Notes under the pieces: model-generated | Database searches by the model: none | The model's input: the letters and a program-made list of their open reading frames with translations, nothing else | What the model was told of the DNA's origin: nothing | From: Apostichopus japonicus | Lineage: Eukaryota > Echinodermata > Holothuroidea > Aspidochirotida > Stichopodidae | Direction of reading: 5' to 3' | Assembly (NCBI RefSeq): GCF_037975245.1 | Contig: NC_092563.1 | Coordinates: forward strand, 18,219,594 to 18,283,593 | DNA length: 64,000 bases | Shown here: piece by piece, positions 26,662-40,664 of the stretch | Layout of the letters: each line of letters begins with the position of its first letter | Numbering within the stretch: position 1 is the stretch's first letter | Program-made: the position numbers and the translations under genes

Positions 26662-29600
26662 ATGGATGTCTTCATCATTTTTTTTATGTTTGGAAGTGCT
26701 TTCTGTTTTCAGCTAGCTCTCTCTATTGATGGATTTACAGTCAAAGCTTCTGAGGATACAACATTTTCTAACATGCAAAAGGACCTTCTTAAAATTATGA
26801 ATAAGGGTAGAAGAGACGTCACTCCAACTGCTTCAAATATGATGAAAGTAGTAAGTAACCATTTTTTTTCTAAATATTATGTTCATTCAAAATGCCATAT
26901 TCCATCACCTACCTGTGTGTATAACCGCATATAGCGAACAAGTGAGATTGTCGAAGTAATGGAATAAGTTCTTGAAGGTTCTTCTAATACGATCAGAACA
27001 CTGGAATGGCAATTCGACTTATCTATTAGTAACAAAATTAATTCTCCCTTCAGCTTCCCCTTTTGTAACTGAATGTGTATTTTCTTCTTCTTCTTCTCCT
27101 GTTAAATAAAACCCGCTATTCGATCATTATCCGTTTGAAAAATGCATCTTCCTTTGATTTGGTAATTATTTTGTTTAAAATATGACTATATTTTACCCTA
27201 CATATCCTCGATACCCAAATAAGTTTCTCTTTGTGGGTGTGTGTGGGGGGGTGTGGGGGAGTGGGGTGGGGGGTAATATGAGGACGGGGTAAAGGGAGGA
27301 TGCATCGGTAATTAATTAAGCTTCCTAGTATCCGTGTCGTTATATGTAACTAGTAGCATTAGAAGGTAACGACGTTTCACTACTTCTGCATTCCATTCTG
27401 TGCATGAATATGTATGTGAGCCCTCAGGATCAATTTAAAATAAGTTATATGGAGAAATTGATACATACATAAATTTGACAAACGTCCTTCATTTTTTTTT
27501 TACTTACCAGAGATGGGATGAAGATCTGGCTACCGCAGCAGCTACCATTGTTGATTCTTGTTTCTTTGGTATTTCGATGCCAGAGGAGATAAACCTTCAT
27601 GTCGATAAGGGTGTCATCCAAGCGACAGGAATAACTAAGGTGCATGGTACTCTAAAGTAGGGGGTGGTGGAATAGGAATAAATCTCGATAGAGAGGGAGA
27701 GAGGGTGGCACGAACTACTAGGAGCAGGGTGACGTGTACGAAAAGGCACACGTGTTTATATATATAAAAAGACAAATATTACAGGATGGAGGCTGACGTG
27801 CCACTTTGCCTTAAAGTTGTATTTTCTTATATTAACATCAAGTCAAAGTGGAGGGGGATTGGGGGTAATGGGTTTACATTACAGCATAAATGGGATATAT
27901 AACGAACAATGCAAAAATTCGAGCAATTTCATTAGACAATATAAAAACAAGAGTAAACAAAACAAGAGTGAGTGAGAGATTATGTGACGATTTATAAAAT
28001 TACATGTTAAGAATTTCTTCATTGTCTATCGCCAACAATCTTTCGTGAAGATGTTAAAATCACTCTTTTATTTTAACTTTCAGAATAGCAGTTTCTACTT
28101 GCCAGATGCCTTTGCTCAGTGGTTTGAGTTAGGGCATGTAAACTATGATTACGAATCTTTCACATGCCAAGCAGAAGAGCAAATATTATGCAAGATTTAC
28201 AAGTTGGTGAGTTCTTAGAAAATGTGGATATTTATCTTGCCGGGCAGCGATTAGGGAGAGGAGAGGGTGGAGGATGACAGGATGAGGGGGGAGGGGGGGG
28301 GGTGAAATAACATTTATAGTTGTAAATGAATGGTTAACCATTATAAGAATCGGACAAACCATACATGTATATAATATTTTTTTCAGATTAAATTTAAATA
28401 TGTAATGAGACCAACTTATCCTTCCACCTCACCGCTCTAACACCCAGACCACCCCTTCCGTACCTCGGCCTTCCTCCGCCCACCGTCGTTGGACGAATAC
28501 TTGCAGACTTTTGTTGCAGACTTGTTGAACGGATTAAACTTTGGGTGACGACTTCTGATCGATACGCTGTGTCAATTCAGCAGACTTGCTCATAGATGAC
28601 ATCATATAGCGCCCTCGACTTTTATGATTTCTCTCTCAACAGCTGTTTCCTAATTAATTTTAATAAATTGTTTAATAGTATTCGAACTTGAATTACCATA
28701 ACAATATATTTTTCCCTTTGCTTTTCTGAGCCAGTTTCAATTAATTTACTGAAGTAAATGTATAATAAATTTTTGGGCAATCTTCCACTTTTCCTTGTTA
28801 TAACTATACATGTTATATGAAATGTTTGGCTTCATTGGTATCGAAATGTTGAGAACCGAATGTATATAATCATTACTTTCTCCAAAACTCTCATTTAGTG
28901 ATAAAAAGCTAGGTATTAGTGTGATTAATGATAATCTTATTTTTTTATATATATACTGAGCGGCATTGATGAGAGAGTACAGACCACAAAGAAAATGAAG
29001 GACAGTTTGACTTTGAGATCCCTTGTGTGTTAAATCCTTAGTATAACGAGGAATGTTCGGGTTTACTCTGAGTCGATCCTCCGTGAGTTTAGAGGGGGGG
29101 GGGGTGGGGGACGTAATTGTATGTATTTTAGATCCTCCTGCAAGCAGGAACTCGCGAAGAAGCCTCATTGACTTATCAAAGCCGCAAGCTGACCGAAGTC
29201 TGTCTCTTAGATTCGATTCTTATATTAAACGTCCATGATTATAATTGTCAATTGTCAACAACTCTGTAACTGGACGACATATTTTAATCTTGGAGTGACT
29301 CGAACTCGGGACCTTATGATTAAAAGGCACCGGCGTTAACCACTGAGCTAACACTCCTTAATTCTAATTCGTTTCCAATGGCTACGAAGTCCCCAGTGGC
29401 AAGAATTTTAAACTTCAAACTTTGATGTTTACGTCAGAATTCATTCTGTTTCTTTTCCAGTTGACCTGGTCTTCCATGTATAAAGTGGGTTGCTCGCAAA
29501 GATTCTGCCCGACTTTGTATGACTCGTTTTCTTCCAAAACCGAGAAGAATTACATTTATTGGAAATGCAACTATGCCAACATGTAAGACTTCCTTGTTGC

Positions 29601-32600
29601 TTTGGTATAGAATGTTTAAACATTTGACGGTGATCGTAAAATTATTCTAGAGTAGTGTTCTAAATGACTCTTTAATAGCAAGCCGAAAATTTTGATTTTT
29701 ATTGTTGTAAAAAAAAATTAGGATATATGTCCAATGTGGTCGCCCGAGAAATGTAACGTAGAAACATGCAGTAATATTTTTATTACCCTTGCTTTGAGTT
29801 TTTAAAACAATTGTTTTTTATGTTTTTGTAAACGTTCCGTTCAGTGGAATGCAGAATATGTTCATGTTTGGTCATTTGTCACCATTACGTATGTGATTCT
29901 TTATAAAGCACTGTTCTAATTCAAACAATCAAGAAATAATAGAAATATAACATTCTCTGTATCTACTCAATTTCTTTATTAGAAGTAATTTCTGGGAAGA
30001 TGGATTTTCGTATTCTGATGACGGACAACCCTGTACCAAATGCTTCCAAAAGAGTGGTTGGTGTACTGAAGGTCTATGTGGTGAGATCCATAATCGGCGT
30101 CGAGATTGTTGGGTGTGGGTTGGGATGGGGGGGGGGGTTGTTGTTAAAGGGAATGATGGTATTCAAGGATTTTACAGTTAAGCTAATCTGCACCACATGT
30201 CGTGGTTGGGCAAGATCAGTATTAATACAATGTGGAAAATTGGTACCTGTTCTCTTTCGACCCATGCACTCACTTCCGCGTCAACCCCCTATTTTATTCT
30301 CGTTTGCGTTCACATAATTCAAAGGAATTTCGGCCATACAATTACCCCATTCTGGTCATTTTTGAAAGCATACTGCTAGACAATCATTAATACATGCACG
30401 CTTCTGCCTGTGTTCATTGTTCGCTGATGTATCAGTTTTGGAGCCCTAGAACATAATAGTGGTCGTCACATATTTTCAGAGCCGTTCATTTTAATCTTAG
30501 TGCTCTAGCGTCCTCTGTTCGCAGTTCTTGTCGGTTCCCCGTGAGTAGTCTGGTATAGATCTTTCAACCAGAAGCATTACTGTGGTGGGGAAGGGGTAGG
30601 GGTAGGAAAAGGGTAATTTTATTAGGCAAATATAAAACTGAACCAACTAAGAGTCTTTGAAAATACTGCAGTGTAACCTCATGTTTATGCACATATTTGC
30701 TGAAATACGCTTTCCGTGAAATAAATGCAAGTCTCTGTCTTTCTTAGTCCCTCGTAAAATTTTGTACAGCGTAATAAGTTTTATTTTAACCCTCTATCTT
30801 TTGTTTTCTTGCCCTGTAGATGACTCTTGCGCAAGTTCTTCAGATAAAGATAATTGTCAATGTGTTCTGGATCACGATTGCAACTCAAACGGTGTCTTCT
30901 TACCAGAGATATGCGAGTGTCAATGCAAGAAAGGGTATTCTGGAAATTCATGTCAATTGACCGATTCCACCAGGACAGCGACTGACGTCCCCCAGTCTTT
31001 CCTGACCGCTCCTCTTTATCGTTCGATCACGGACACCGACTCTGTGGTCCTCGCGACCTCCTCGATTATACCGGCACATACAACAGTGGTCAGTAACTTC
31101 CTGATCAACAAATTTGCACCAAGGAGGGAGGTGAGAGATGTCGAACCCTGGACTATAGAGGAGACAACCTACGTAGATTTAACCACTTTTGATTTTACCG
31201 GAAGTTCGACGGAGGCAGTCTCGGAAGAAGTGACCTCTCCTGAATATTCAACAGAAGAGGTCACGACAGAAGAAGTGACAACAGATATCACAGAGTTTAC
31301 AATAGCCGAGGACACGACAATCGGCGCGACGAGTGACGCATTTATCGAACTGTCGACGTTTGCAGAGACCACAATCTATGATGATGACGTCACCGGAAGT
31401 ACGGCGGAAGTGTCGACTACGTCACATCAAGCAGATGAAACCACACAGGATGAAGTAACTGCGCCATATGAACAAGGCGACTTTACGAGAGGTATGAGCA
31501 CCGATGAGCTGACGACAGAAGGAGCGTTTACTCCATGCTCAATGATCTGTCAGGGAGAAGGACGGTTAGATGACGTCACATGTACATGCACATGTGACCA
31601 GGAAGGATACACTTACAACTACACACAATCGGCATGTTTGGGTATGCAAATTCATTCAATTTTATTCAAATAAAAAAAATTCGCTCATGTTTAAAAATCA
31701 ATTTTCCTTTTAATATCCATTACCTTTAAAATATTTCTATTTTTCGTATGTGTGTGAAGTCTGCGGTTTAGAGACACCGTGCAACGACCAAGGTGTGCTG
31801 GACACACAAACGTGTACGTGTTACTGTGCATCTGGATTCCAGGGAGAACATTGTGAGGGTAAGATTTTAATCCATCCCCATCTTATAGCCTATACCCTCT
31901 AGTTCAGTGTTGAGTATAATGACCGCTCATAGACATAGATAAGATAAAATAGGTAATGCGGTTTATTATCTTTAAGCGAGACAAGCACTTCCTATAACTA
32001 GCAAGAAAACGATAGCGATGGGGGGGGGGGGGGGTGTGGAGGGGTGACGAGATGGGGAGTGACGGAGACAGTAATATAACTTATGTTGCTTAATCGCTAC
32101 CTTCTCGTATTTAGAAAACTCAAAACGTCTTTGTAGCCTACGCCTTGCTTTTGTTGATGTCTGCCTCTCCGAGAAATAATGTCGATATTCACTGTGATTT
32201 ATTTTGGGACATTTTGAGACAAATGCACTTCTTAGACAGTTATAAGTTATTAAGAGAGAACAGCAGAGGGACGGGAGAGGGGAAGCTATGCTGCTCAATT
32301 ATTACAATGCACTCTCGTATAGTGACAATCCAAATAATGATACCATTGCACATTTATATTTCTATACAGAAATTTGCAACGTAACCACAACAAGCTGTTG
32401 GGATGATTACGTCCCACCGGATACTGAATTAAGAGGGGATTATTGTCCAGTCTACTGCCCTCACTGCGGTAAGCTTGACGTCATAGTAAAGCCTGAACAC
32501 AACATAAAGGATTTCGTCCTAAACTTGCCTCATTTCTATATTAGACCAGTTTGGCAACCACGTATACTTATAGGATGAGGAGGGTGGGAGGGGTGGGGGG

Positions 32601-35600
32601 GGGGCTTCAACCCCCAGAAGAACACCCCAATCACCACCAGCAGACAGAATATTACAAACAATCCTAGCCTAGCGCACAAAACATTATTCAGCATATAATG
32701 TGAACACTGTTGAACAAATCTTCAACATTGTTTCAAACGTTGCAAAATACAGTAAAAGAATTGATATAGTGGTCATCCATGCTTAATGATCTTAACGATG
32801 TTTACCTACCTTCTAACCATTCCTCCACTAAAGCTGAGAATTCTCAGAATACGAGAACACTTTTGGAGGGTCTGGTAGTACATGCGGCAGCATTTAACTG
32901 ACATTTAGCAATTTTGGAGGCAATTCTGATGACCTTAATTTAGCCACCAAAATAATACAAGTTCAAATAATACAAGAGACTGCTACACATCGACAAAGAA
33001 GTGGCATTTAACAATAGGTCAAAACGAATAATTTGTATGAGTTCCTGCAGCCGTTATCAGTGTTATATACTAAAGTACTCTAATAAGTCTTCCAAAGCCT
33101 TTGTTGGCATCAAACTCCCGATTGTCATCTTATCTTTATTGCTATCTTGAAGATGCATTCAAGCATCCAGTATAACGGTTTTAAAACCCTCCAAATTGCT
33201 GCCCTTTCCGGGAGGATGATGGCGTGACATAAAAGATTTGATCACAACAATTGTTCGTGGGGATTTTGTTTTTCAGGCTGTTTTTGTTCTCCATGATATT
33301 GAGAGCAGACCAAGACATTCCAATATGTATATATAACTGACTGATCTTTGCAGTTGTTTGTGTACATTCCCAAGGGATCTTTAATAGTAATAGCATGTAT
33401 TGTAAACAGCATGAGTAGTAGAACGCTAATCACTGGATGAGGACTATACTATAGTATAGGCTATACAAGTAGAATATCCGCTGGTAGGCTGCTGAGTATC
33501 TGAGAATGGGCACACGTTTTATTAAAGCTTATAAGCTCACCTCACCTCACATTACTTTTTTTACCTAGTAACCTGATCATATCGTCTTGAATTCACGGTT
33601 TCAAGGTACACGTCACTGTTGCACCGCCCCCCCCCCCACCACAAACCTCTATTAAATTACATCTTAGCGCAGACGGTCCTGCAGGGCTGCCGCCGTTATT
33701 TCACCGTTAAAACTGACACATAGCCTACATTTGTTCCCTAACAGGTTAAAGATAAATATTTCAACACGTTAAATTGATTTTTCTTATATATAGATAGTTG
33801 TCCCGATATGACCTGTCAAAATGATGGTCACGTAGACAAGATTAGCGGATTCGAGGACAGGAGTGGTATGTGCCGTTGTTACTGTCCGTTGCCATGGAGT
33901 GGACTGGAATGTGATGGTAGGTTTACAACCACTCTGGTGCTACCCAAGTTTAATTATTAAATGAAACCACATCCTTGGTGCGTAGTTAGACATTATTCTA
34001 ACCTTTAAATTATATTTATTTTTATTTTTAACTTTTATTTTTAACCCTTATTCTAACCCTCATTTTCCTTTTTTTGGCTTTGAAGTGCATGTTTGGTATT
34101 TCCTTCACCCCAGTATTACCTGTCTCCATACGACTTCAGCATTCCAATTTAAACAATACCACAAATTGGTAACATGTTTGCATTACGCTCCCATTGACCC
34201 ACTTCCGGGTCACCGCTTCCTGTGTTGGGTTGTAACTTGCTTGATTTTGACCAAGATATTTAATATTGGATACTGCTCTTAATTAGCAAGTTATTGATCG
34301 GTTAATCCAATGACAAAAATAAACAATTTCATCTTCTTCAGGTTTGCAAACCTAGGCTGTTGGGCCCAATTTTTACGCCCCCCCCCCCCCAACGGGATTG
34401 AAGTAAAATATATCCTGTTTCTGGTCCGTATTCGTTTTTTAACTACTCTGATTTGAATCCCCCCCCCCCCCCTTGCCCTCTCTCGTGTAGCTACGCCACT
34501 GGTCAACACAGTATGTAACTATAATATAAACTGCAATAAATTTTCATTTTCATTTATTTCACTTGATTATTCCCGTAGATTGTAACTTAATTTGCAGTAA
34601 CGGAGGTACACTGAACTCCACGGAATGTACCTGTCAGTGCTTACCCGGTTCTAGTGGTTTCGATTGCTCAAGTAAGCTCATTATTTTGTTATCTTTCTTT
34701 TCGAGCACCACTTTCCCATACTTTTCTTTGTCCTGTAGGAATGTTTGCTAAACTGTGGAAAACGAGAACAGAATACCGCGCGTCCACCTCAGGAATTATT
34801 CGTGTTCTTTATTTGAATTCGACAATAGAAGACATAAAAAAAACCTAACTAAACCAACTTGACGTCCAAGTTTAAGCTTTATTACACTTTATCTTGTTTG
34901 ATTTTCATTTGATGTTTGCTTGACCTTCGAGTTATTTTAAATACACCCTTAAAATTTATTGTGTTATACTTTTTAAAAAAAATGGGGTGACGAACTGTAG
35001 TGAAATTATACCGTGTATTCCCAGCAGTAAAACGATGATATCCCTATATAGTCTACACACGTTTTAATGTCTACATAAGCTGCAAAATCTTTCCATGTCA
35101 TATATTATTTCTACTCACTGTATATTTATTGGGTGAACGTGAGGGAGGGGGGGGGGGAGGTGGTGTTTAGGGCAGGTGGGTCATTTGTTTAATTGACGGT
35201 TCTTTCTTTGCCATATAGTATCTGAATATTGAATGGAACTTCAATGCAAATTCTACACACATTTTTTTTTTTTAATCGGAGCGATGAGGAGGATTGTATG
35301 ATGAGGTTTGGAAGTTTGTAGCCTTCTCACAGTTAATAATTATGGCCTCTATATATACTAACCGAAACTGACTAATAACCCCCTCCCCGCCCCGCCCCCC
35401 CCCCCGCCACCCCACCCACAATCCGACTGCATGCACAATCCTTGCATGCTCCTTCGTTTTCAATTACTCTCTTTTCAGATACATGCATCCAGAAATCTAT
35501 GTTATGTACCCAGAATGCCTTTCACCACTGCAACATGCCAGTCATTGCCAAAAACTGTCCAGAGCTTTGTGGTATTTGTGAAAGTATGTGATTTCTTATA

Positions 35601-35941
35601 TTAATTAATCCTAAAATCATTGATAACCTACAGGTTATTATTTAATTGCTAACAATATCACGATAAAAGACAAACCTATAGATTGACCAAACAGAGTAAC
35701 TTGGCAACCTTTAAAAATATAATGGAATTAGTGAAAGACGTTTTAAAGCCTGACTTTTTCTTCATGGCGTCTCTGCCGGAGACCTATACAGTTACAAGTA
35801 GGCCCTATTGGCAACATAAAATGTACCCTAACAGTTAAGACAGTTAACAGGCATCGTTGTATTTGCTTCTAACAGTTTCACAATATCTGATGTAAAGATT
35901 CCATTGTACTGAGTTTCCCTTTCTATACTTTCACAGGTTAA
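26662..35941 (+). CDS. Secreted CAP-domain (SCP/TAPS) protein with EGF-like and ShKT modules, 668 aa
   Basis: Twelve exons join in phase: 26662-26850, 27511-27639, 28084-28206, 29461-29582, 29983-30080, 30820-31641, 31760-31858, 32370-32468, 33794-33916, 34579-34671, 35479-35583 and 35937-35941 (stop). Residues 1-21 are a signal peptide (MDVFIIFFMFGSAFCF then LALS). Residues ~38-190 are a CAP domain, recognisable from ASNMMKVRWDEDLATAA and LTWSSMYKVGCS, followed by a Cys-rich hinge. Then come an EGF-like module (~225-253), a Thr/Ser/Glu-rich linker (~255-460) probably O-glycosylated, further EGF-like modules (~462-527, 561-632), a five-Cys ShKT-like module (~528-560) and a C-terminal ShKT module (634-667) with spacing C6C7C8C3C2C. 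The two usual CAP cavity histidines are absent (CFFGIS; CKIYKLLTW). The family includes CRISPs and PI16/GLIPR proteins, secreted; the exact role here cannot be inferred. An orthologue name is not assigned. Confidence 0.9.
29118..29358 (-). mobile_element. tRNA-derived SINE (same family) in CAP-gene intron 3
   Basis: Near full length, with tail, GATCCTCCTGCAAGCAGGAA body and reversed head ending GAGCTAACACTCCT at 29358. Confidence 0.87.
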
Positions 35942-38900
35942 GGTGATCGCTAGTTTCTTCAAGGTCCACCCCTATAAATGCTACTACCTGCAGAATAATA
36001 ATCTCAATAGACGGTTACTCATCTCCTTACCACGGTACTATAACAGAACCTCCATGTAACAGCCACTTGAACTTGATGGTATGACTATAGCGGTATAGGC
36101 TCAAAGCTTAGGTCCATAGCAACGGAAGGATGAACCTATCAAACAGTGTATCAAAGTGTTAGCTCCATAGTGCATTGTCTTTCAGCACGGAACACAAATG
36201 TGATACGAGTTTTTGTTTTCATCCCTTGACCTGACCCGGAAGCGAAATTATTTTTCCCACTTCGACGCGGCCACATGGGCGTGGCTTATGAAATACGTCA
36301 CAGGCCGGCAAGTTTGTGACTTCGACTTCGAGCTCTAACGTATAGCTCTTTAATAATATACTCAGCTAATATACTCAGGCCTAATATACTCAGGCCTAAG
36401 ACATGACTTCATGAGATCCATGATGATGTGCGACTGCTCCTCCCAGTCAATCGGGTCTTATGGAGCTCTTGAGGTAAATTCCATCACAAAATCAAACTGT
36501 GTTGGTTTATTAGATGTGTTATGAACCTCCCGTGTCTGGAAAAGTTTGGAAAAGAACCTCCCGTGACAGCAGGGTCTGGAAAAGTTATAAATGAACCTCC
36601 CGTGGTATTGATTATTACACTTCATATTACACCAGGTAGGCCCACTGACCTTTCAATGCTAAAAACCTACAAAGATACATGTATTGTATTGTGCCCCATA
36701 TTGTTTTATCCATCATTCTAAATTATTTGTTCATTTATAAATGAACCCGCTTTTAAACGGCAGTAAGGAGCCTACGTGCTTTCATCATTAGTTTACGTAC
36801 GCTACTGGGTATTGTTACGGACGTAAAATATTCTACCAATTTTATTAAACAGTTGTCACTTGCGTCTGTATTAACTATAACCAGGGAGCTGTTACTGTTA
36901 GAGTAGCAGCTCCCTGCTATAACTATGCCTAAATAGCAATGTCCCTCTGTACTATACTATTTATTATACTGGTACGTGTTTACTAGAATCCCTGACATGT
37001 AACTTAATTGAGAACTTTCAGCACCCAAACAAACACCCGAGAGATATCACTGCATAGTCTGTGACGTGGACCAATAAACCGTAACAGCGACCGATAGTCC
37101 ACGCCCATTATGCTAATATGGCCGCGTCGAAGTGGGAAAAATAATTTCGCGACCCGGAACCTTGAATCCGCACTTGCGCTGTTGAAATCTTAGACCGCCG
37201 TGGGTTTTACTTCTTGTCCTCGAGCCTGCTTCCTCTTTCACCACGAGCCTGCGTCATTTGGAGAGAAGTCTTCGATAGCCTATAGATGCACGTTGCCTCG
37301 GAATCAAGTCCACCCATAAAAACCGCGGTTAATTATATTGAATGTAGAGATGAATCAATTGGATGTGAGGAGGGGTTCGGGGTTGGGTTGGGGAGTGTGG
37401 AAAGGCAGGGGGAGGGCATGGGGGTTGGATTTCATATGTTATTTTCAATCTGAATTTCTAGGAACTGTAGTTTGTACAGTGCAGGGTTGGTATGTGTTCG
37501 CAATAGTTTATAGATCTTAAAAAGCAAAACCTTTAAACATTGGCTATGAAGAAACAAATATACCAACCTTGGTACAATTCCTATTTTGCTTTACTTCTCC
37601 CTTTACCAGTCTCCTTCACTAAATTCGTAGCGTTTCAGAACTTGTTAAAAAAAGCAAGATTTAATTTGATAGATTATAGCATGTAGCGAAGCAACTGTTT
37701 GCGCTGGTAGCTAAATTTTGTCCAACCAGTGCCCAGATAGTCCAAAATTTGAATGTAATTTATCATACCGCCAAGAACCCTTCTTCTCTTGGTATCCTAT
37801 AATTAACATTTATTATTGCATAAATAAGCCTTTCAAAGAAGGTTCCAAAATGTTGCGCGATTAATGAGGCAAAAAGGCAAATGTTATATTCTTAAATTTG
37901 GTACTTTATCAATATTTAACAAATAAAACAGACACAATAACAGTTAAGCCATTGCATCGTCGTTAGCTTTTGTTCGTCTAAAAACATGAGGACTTCCAAT
38001 GAAAAATAAAATAATGTGAAAGGAAAGGGACATCCTGTCATTTTCGATGTTATCTTCATGTTGCAGTTAAATATCATGGTACATTGTTTTCACAATTTGT
38101 CAACTATATATAACTTTATGATTGACAAAAGAAGTCAGTTTCCTGGTTAACTATATGTCATTTTGCACTGCCTTGTATTTTGTTCTGTTTATACATTTAT
38201 TTACATAAACATAATGAAAGATTTTTCATCTACAATTCTCAAAGATGGTTGTGCATACATATATTTTCCAAACTGTATGCATGTAGACTTTCGTACTTTC
38301 CCATTTGATCTTAAATAGTTTACATTTCCCCCTTTTTTTTTGGGGGGGGGGTGTTAAATGAACCCCCTTCATTTGCAATGTTCGTAAATGTCTAGTACCC
38401 TTTGGTGCTCGTGTTTGTAAAATGAATTTGTTTCGTTATTAAAAAGGGTCATAAGATGCTGCTAACATTAACATATTGAAATCTGTGGCATGAATTGCAC
38501 AGAGAATTTATTTTGGCGGGCGTTCTTTGTTTGTTTTTGCGGTAACGTTTTATTTAGTTCACTTATATCAAAGTCCACCCCACGCACCCCCCCCCTCCCA
38601 AAAAAACAGATTCAATCCCCTCTACCCCTGTTTATGCCTTTGAATGTCATTTCACTATGAAACTTGCCATAGAAATATTGTCAACAATGCAGATGAAACA
38701 GAAAAGAAGTAAAAGAAAATTTCTTTTGTAAAACGTAAATCGGAGGACCATAATATATTCATAAAACCAAAGAGAAAAAAAAGGAGAGTAAATTGTTGGC
38801 AGCATTCTTGAAATACGAATACAAACTGACAGCCAATCGTACGTTCTAAATCACAGTTCAAGGAGATCCTAACAAGACGGTTCCGAAAAGCATATACGTC

Positions 38901-40282
38901 ATGATGACGTCACAGGCTAATCCGTGCGATTAATTTCATGGATTTACGAACGACTTGTCCGGCAGAACTTGGAGTACCCTTCAAACAGCCATCTTTAGTT
39001 GATTTGAAGTTTTCAACTAAAGCAGTGAATCAAATCTGCCTTGTTACAAGAATTAACATTGCCTTTATATAACCGAAATAATCCTTTAAAATTATAAAAT
39101 ATTGTAAAAAAAAAGAAAGAAATATTATTGTTACAGCTAACTGCATATAAAGTACATGAACAAAAAATCGTTGAAAAAAATTTACAAATTTAGCTCAGGT
39201 AAAATAATGATACCCCAATTCATGCTTGCACCGTTGTTGTTTGTTTTCTCATTAGCAACATAACTATAGTTCAAAAAATGGTCATCCTATCATCAAACCT
39301 TAACTACTTCTTTTTCATCACTACATATAGCTATTTCATGTTATTGCAAAATAATTCTGAAAGCTATCATATTTAGGAAGGTAATTTTTGGCAACTTTAC
39401 ACAATTTTCACTCCTTGTTTTTTGTCAGTCAGAATATTTTATATTTACCTTGCATGTATCCTCTTTTCGACAATCATAAATTATTAGCCATTGCTAAAAG
39501 TGATACAAAACACCGATGGATAAATCATTGGTTTAATCATAGAAAGACGTGTAGGGTAGTATAGGTTTGAATGAATTAGTCAAATATAACGGAAACTGAT
39601 GAAGGAATTGAAACATAGAGTAAAATTTGACAAATAATTATCAATACATATATATATGTTTCGAGAATTTCTCTTGAGAATTTTTGAAACACACTTTTGC
39701 ATCATTCAAAGTAAAAAAAGAAAAGAAATATTTTACACGGAATAATACGGTGGGTGGGGGGGGGGTGGGGGAAGCGAGCCAGACGGGAGAAGGTGATAGG
39801 GGGAAGATAGTATTGATACAAAATATTAATGTAGTGCACTGTAAAGTGTCATATATGTAGTTTTTTTATGTCCTCGGTGATATATATGGTGAGTATTTGA
39901 GCAGTTACACTGACATTTAAGGCAACCTTACCCTGATGCAAATTCTCGTTACGCGCTTCAGACCGTTACTATTCATAAATCCCACTTTTCCTATAGAAAA
40001 ACGAGAGCATATCTGCCCAGGATGTTGTTCCATAACAACTCCCTGGGCAGCCGTTGTGATTGTTTGTATTCACATCTATAAACTTTTTAACGGTTCGCCG
40101 TCCACTTGTCAAACCTTGGGTACCGTGCATGGCCTCTTAGAACCGTTACTATGCGATTAATACCGATTATACTTTGGAATTCGAATGTGCAGGGTTCTCT
40201 TGCATTATGTACAGACACCTTTTCCTACAATGCACCATGAGCACTGAGTATTAGTCAGTATAGTATTAGGAAGGTCTCAATG
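35942..40282. other. Intergenic between the CAP and SLC10-like genes
   Basis: The first part will be the CAP gene 3'UTR. The inverted-repeat element at 36231-37160 is the only structure seen. From 37200 to 40280 there are only A+T-rich sequence and poly-G/poly-C runs. Confidence 0.6.
36231..37160. repeat. About 930-bp element bounded by inverted repeats
   Basis: A 31-bp sequence at 36243-36273 (core TTTTTCCCACTTCGACGCGG) occurs in exact inverted form at 37119-37149. Similarity continues inward with GGGCGTGG and CGTCACAG in both arms, though with indels. The interior holds three copies of AACCTCCCGTG (36526-36603) and no long open frame. It may be a MITE, a foldback element or an inverted segmental duplication. 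No target duplication was found. Confidence 0.75.
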
Positions 40283-40523
40283 CAGTAGCGGATTAAGGGC
40301 GGGGCAACAGGGGCACGTGCCCAGGGCCCCTACATTTTGGGGCCCCCACATTTAGAGTATCCTAAAATTTACAAAACTGTCGTAATTGTGATCCACAAAA
40401 TTCTTGAAACACGATGAAATACTCTCTGAATTTGCAAGCATGAAAGTGCGGAAAAAAATACAGACTATAGGTCCCCCACACGATTGCGTGCCCCGGGCCC
40501 CCGACACGCTTAGTCCGGCCCTG
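40283..40523. mobile_element. Possible hAT-type MITE downstream of the SLC10-like gene
   Basis: Left end CAGTAGCGGATTAAGGGC and inverted right end CAGGGCCGGACTAAGC, both followed by GGGCCC-rich DNA. No target duplication could be identified. Confidence 0.55.
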
Positions 40524-40664
40524 TGACGCAGTGTCACTGTACAAAGCCCCGTAGAGGAGAATACAATGTACCCGATATATACATATATATTCATGCATGT
40601 GAACTGAATACCTGCATATATGCTGTATGCTACAAGCTAGAATTTCTCAGCCTTTTTTAGACTC

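Noticed and set aside
31169-31372. Open frame on the minus strand of the CAP gene linker
   Set aside because: It is the antisense of the Thr/Glu-rich coding exon.
34335-34500. A third hAT MITE ending GTAGCTACGCCACTG
   Set aside because: The right end resembles a hAT terminus, but no matching left end or target duplication was found.
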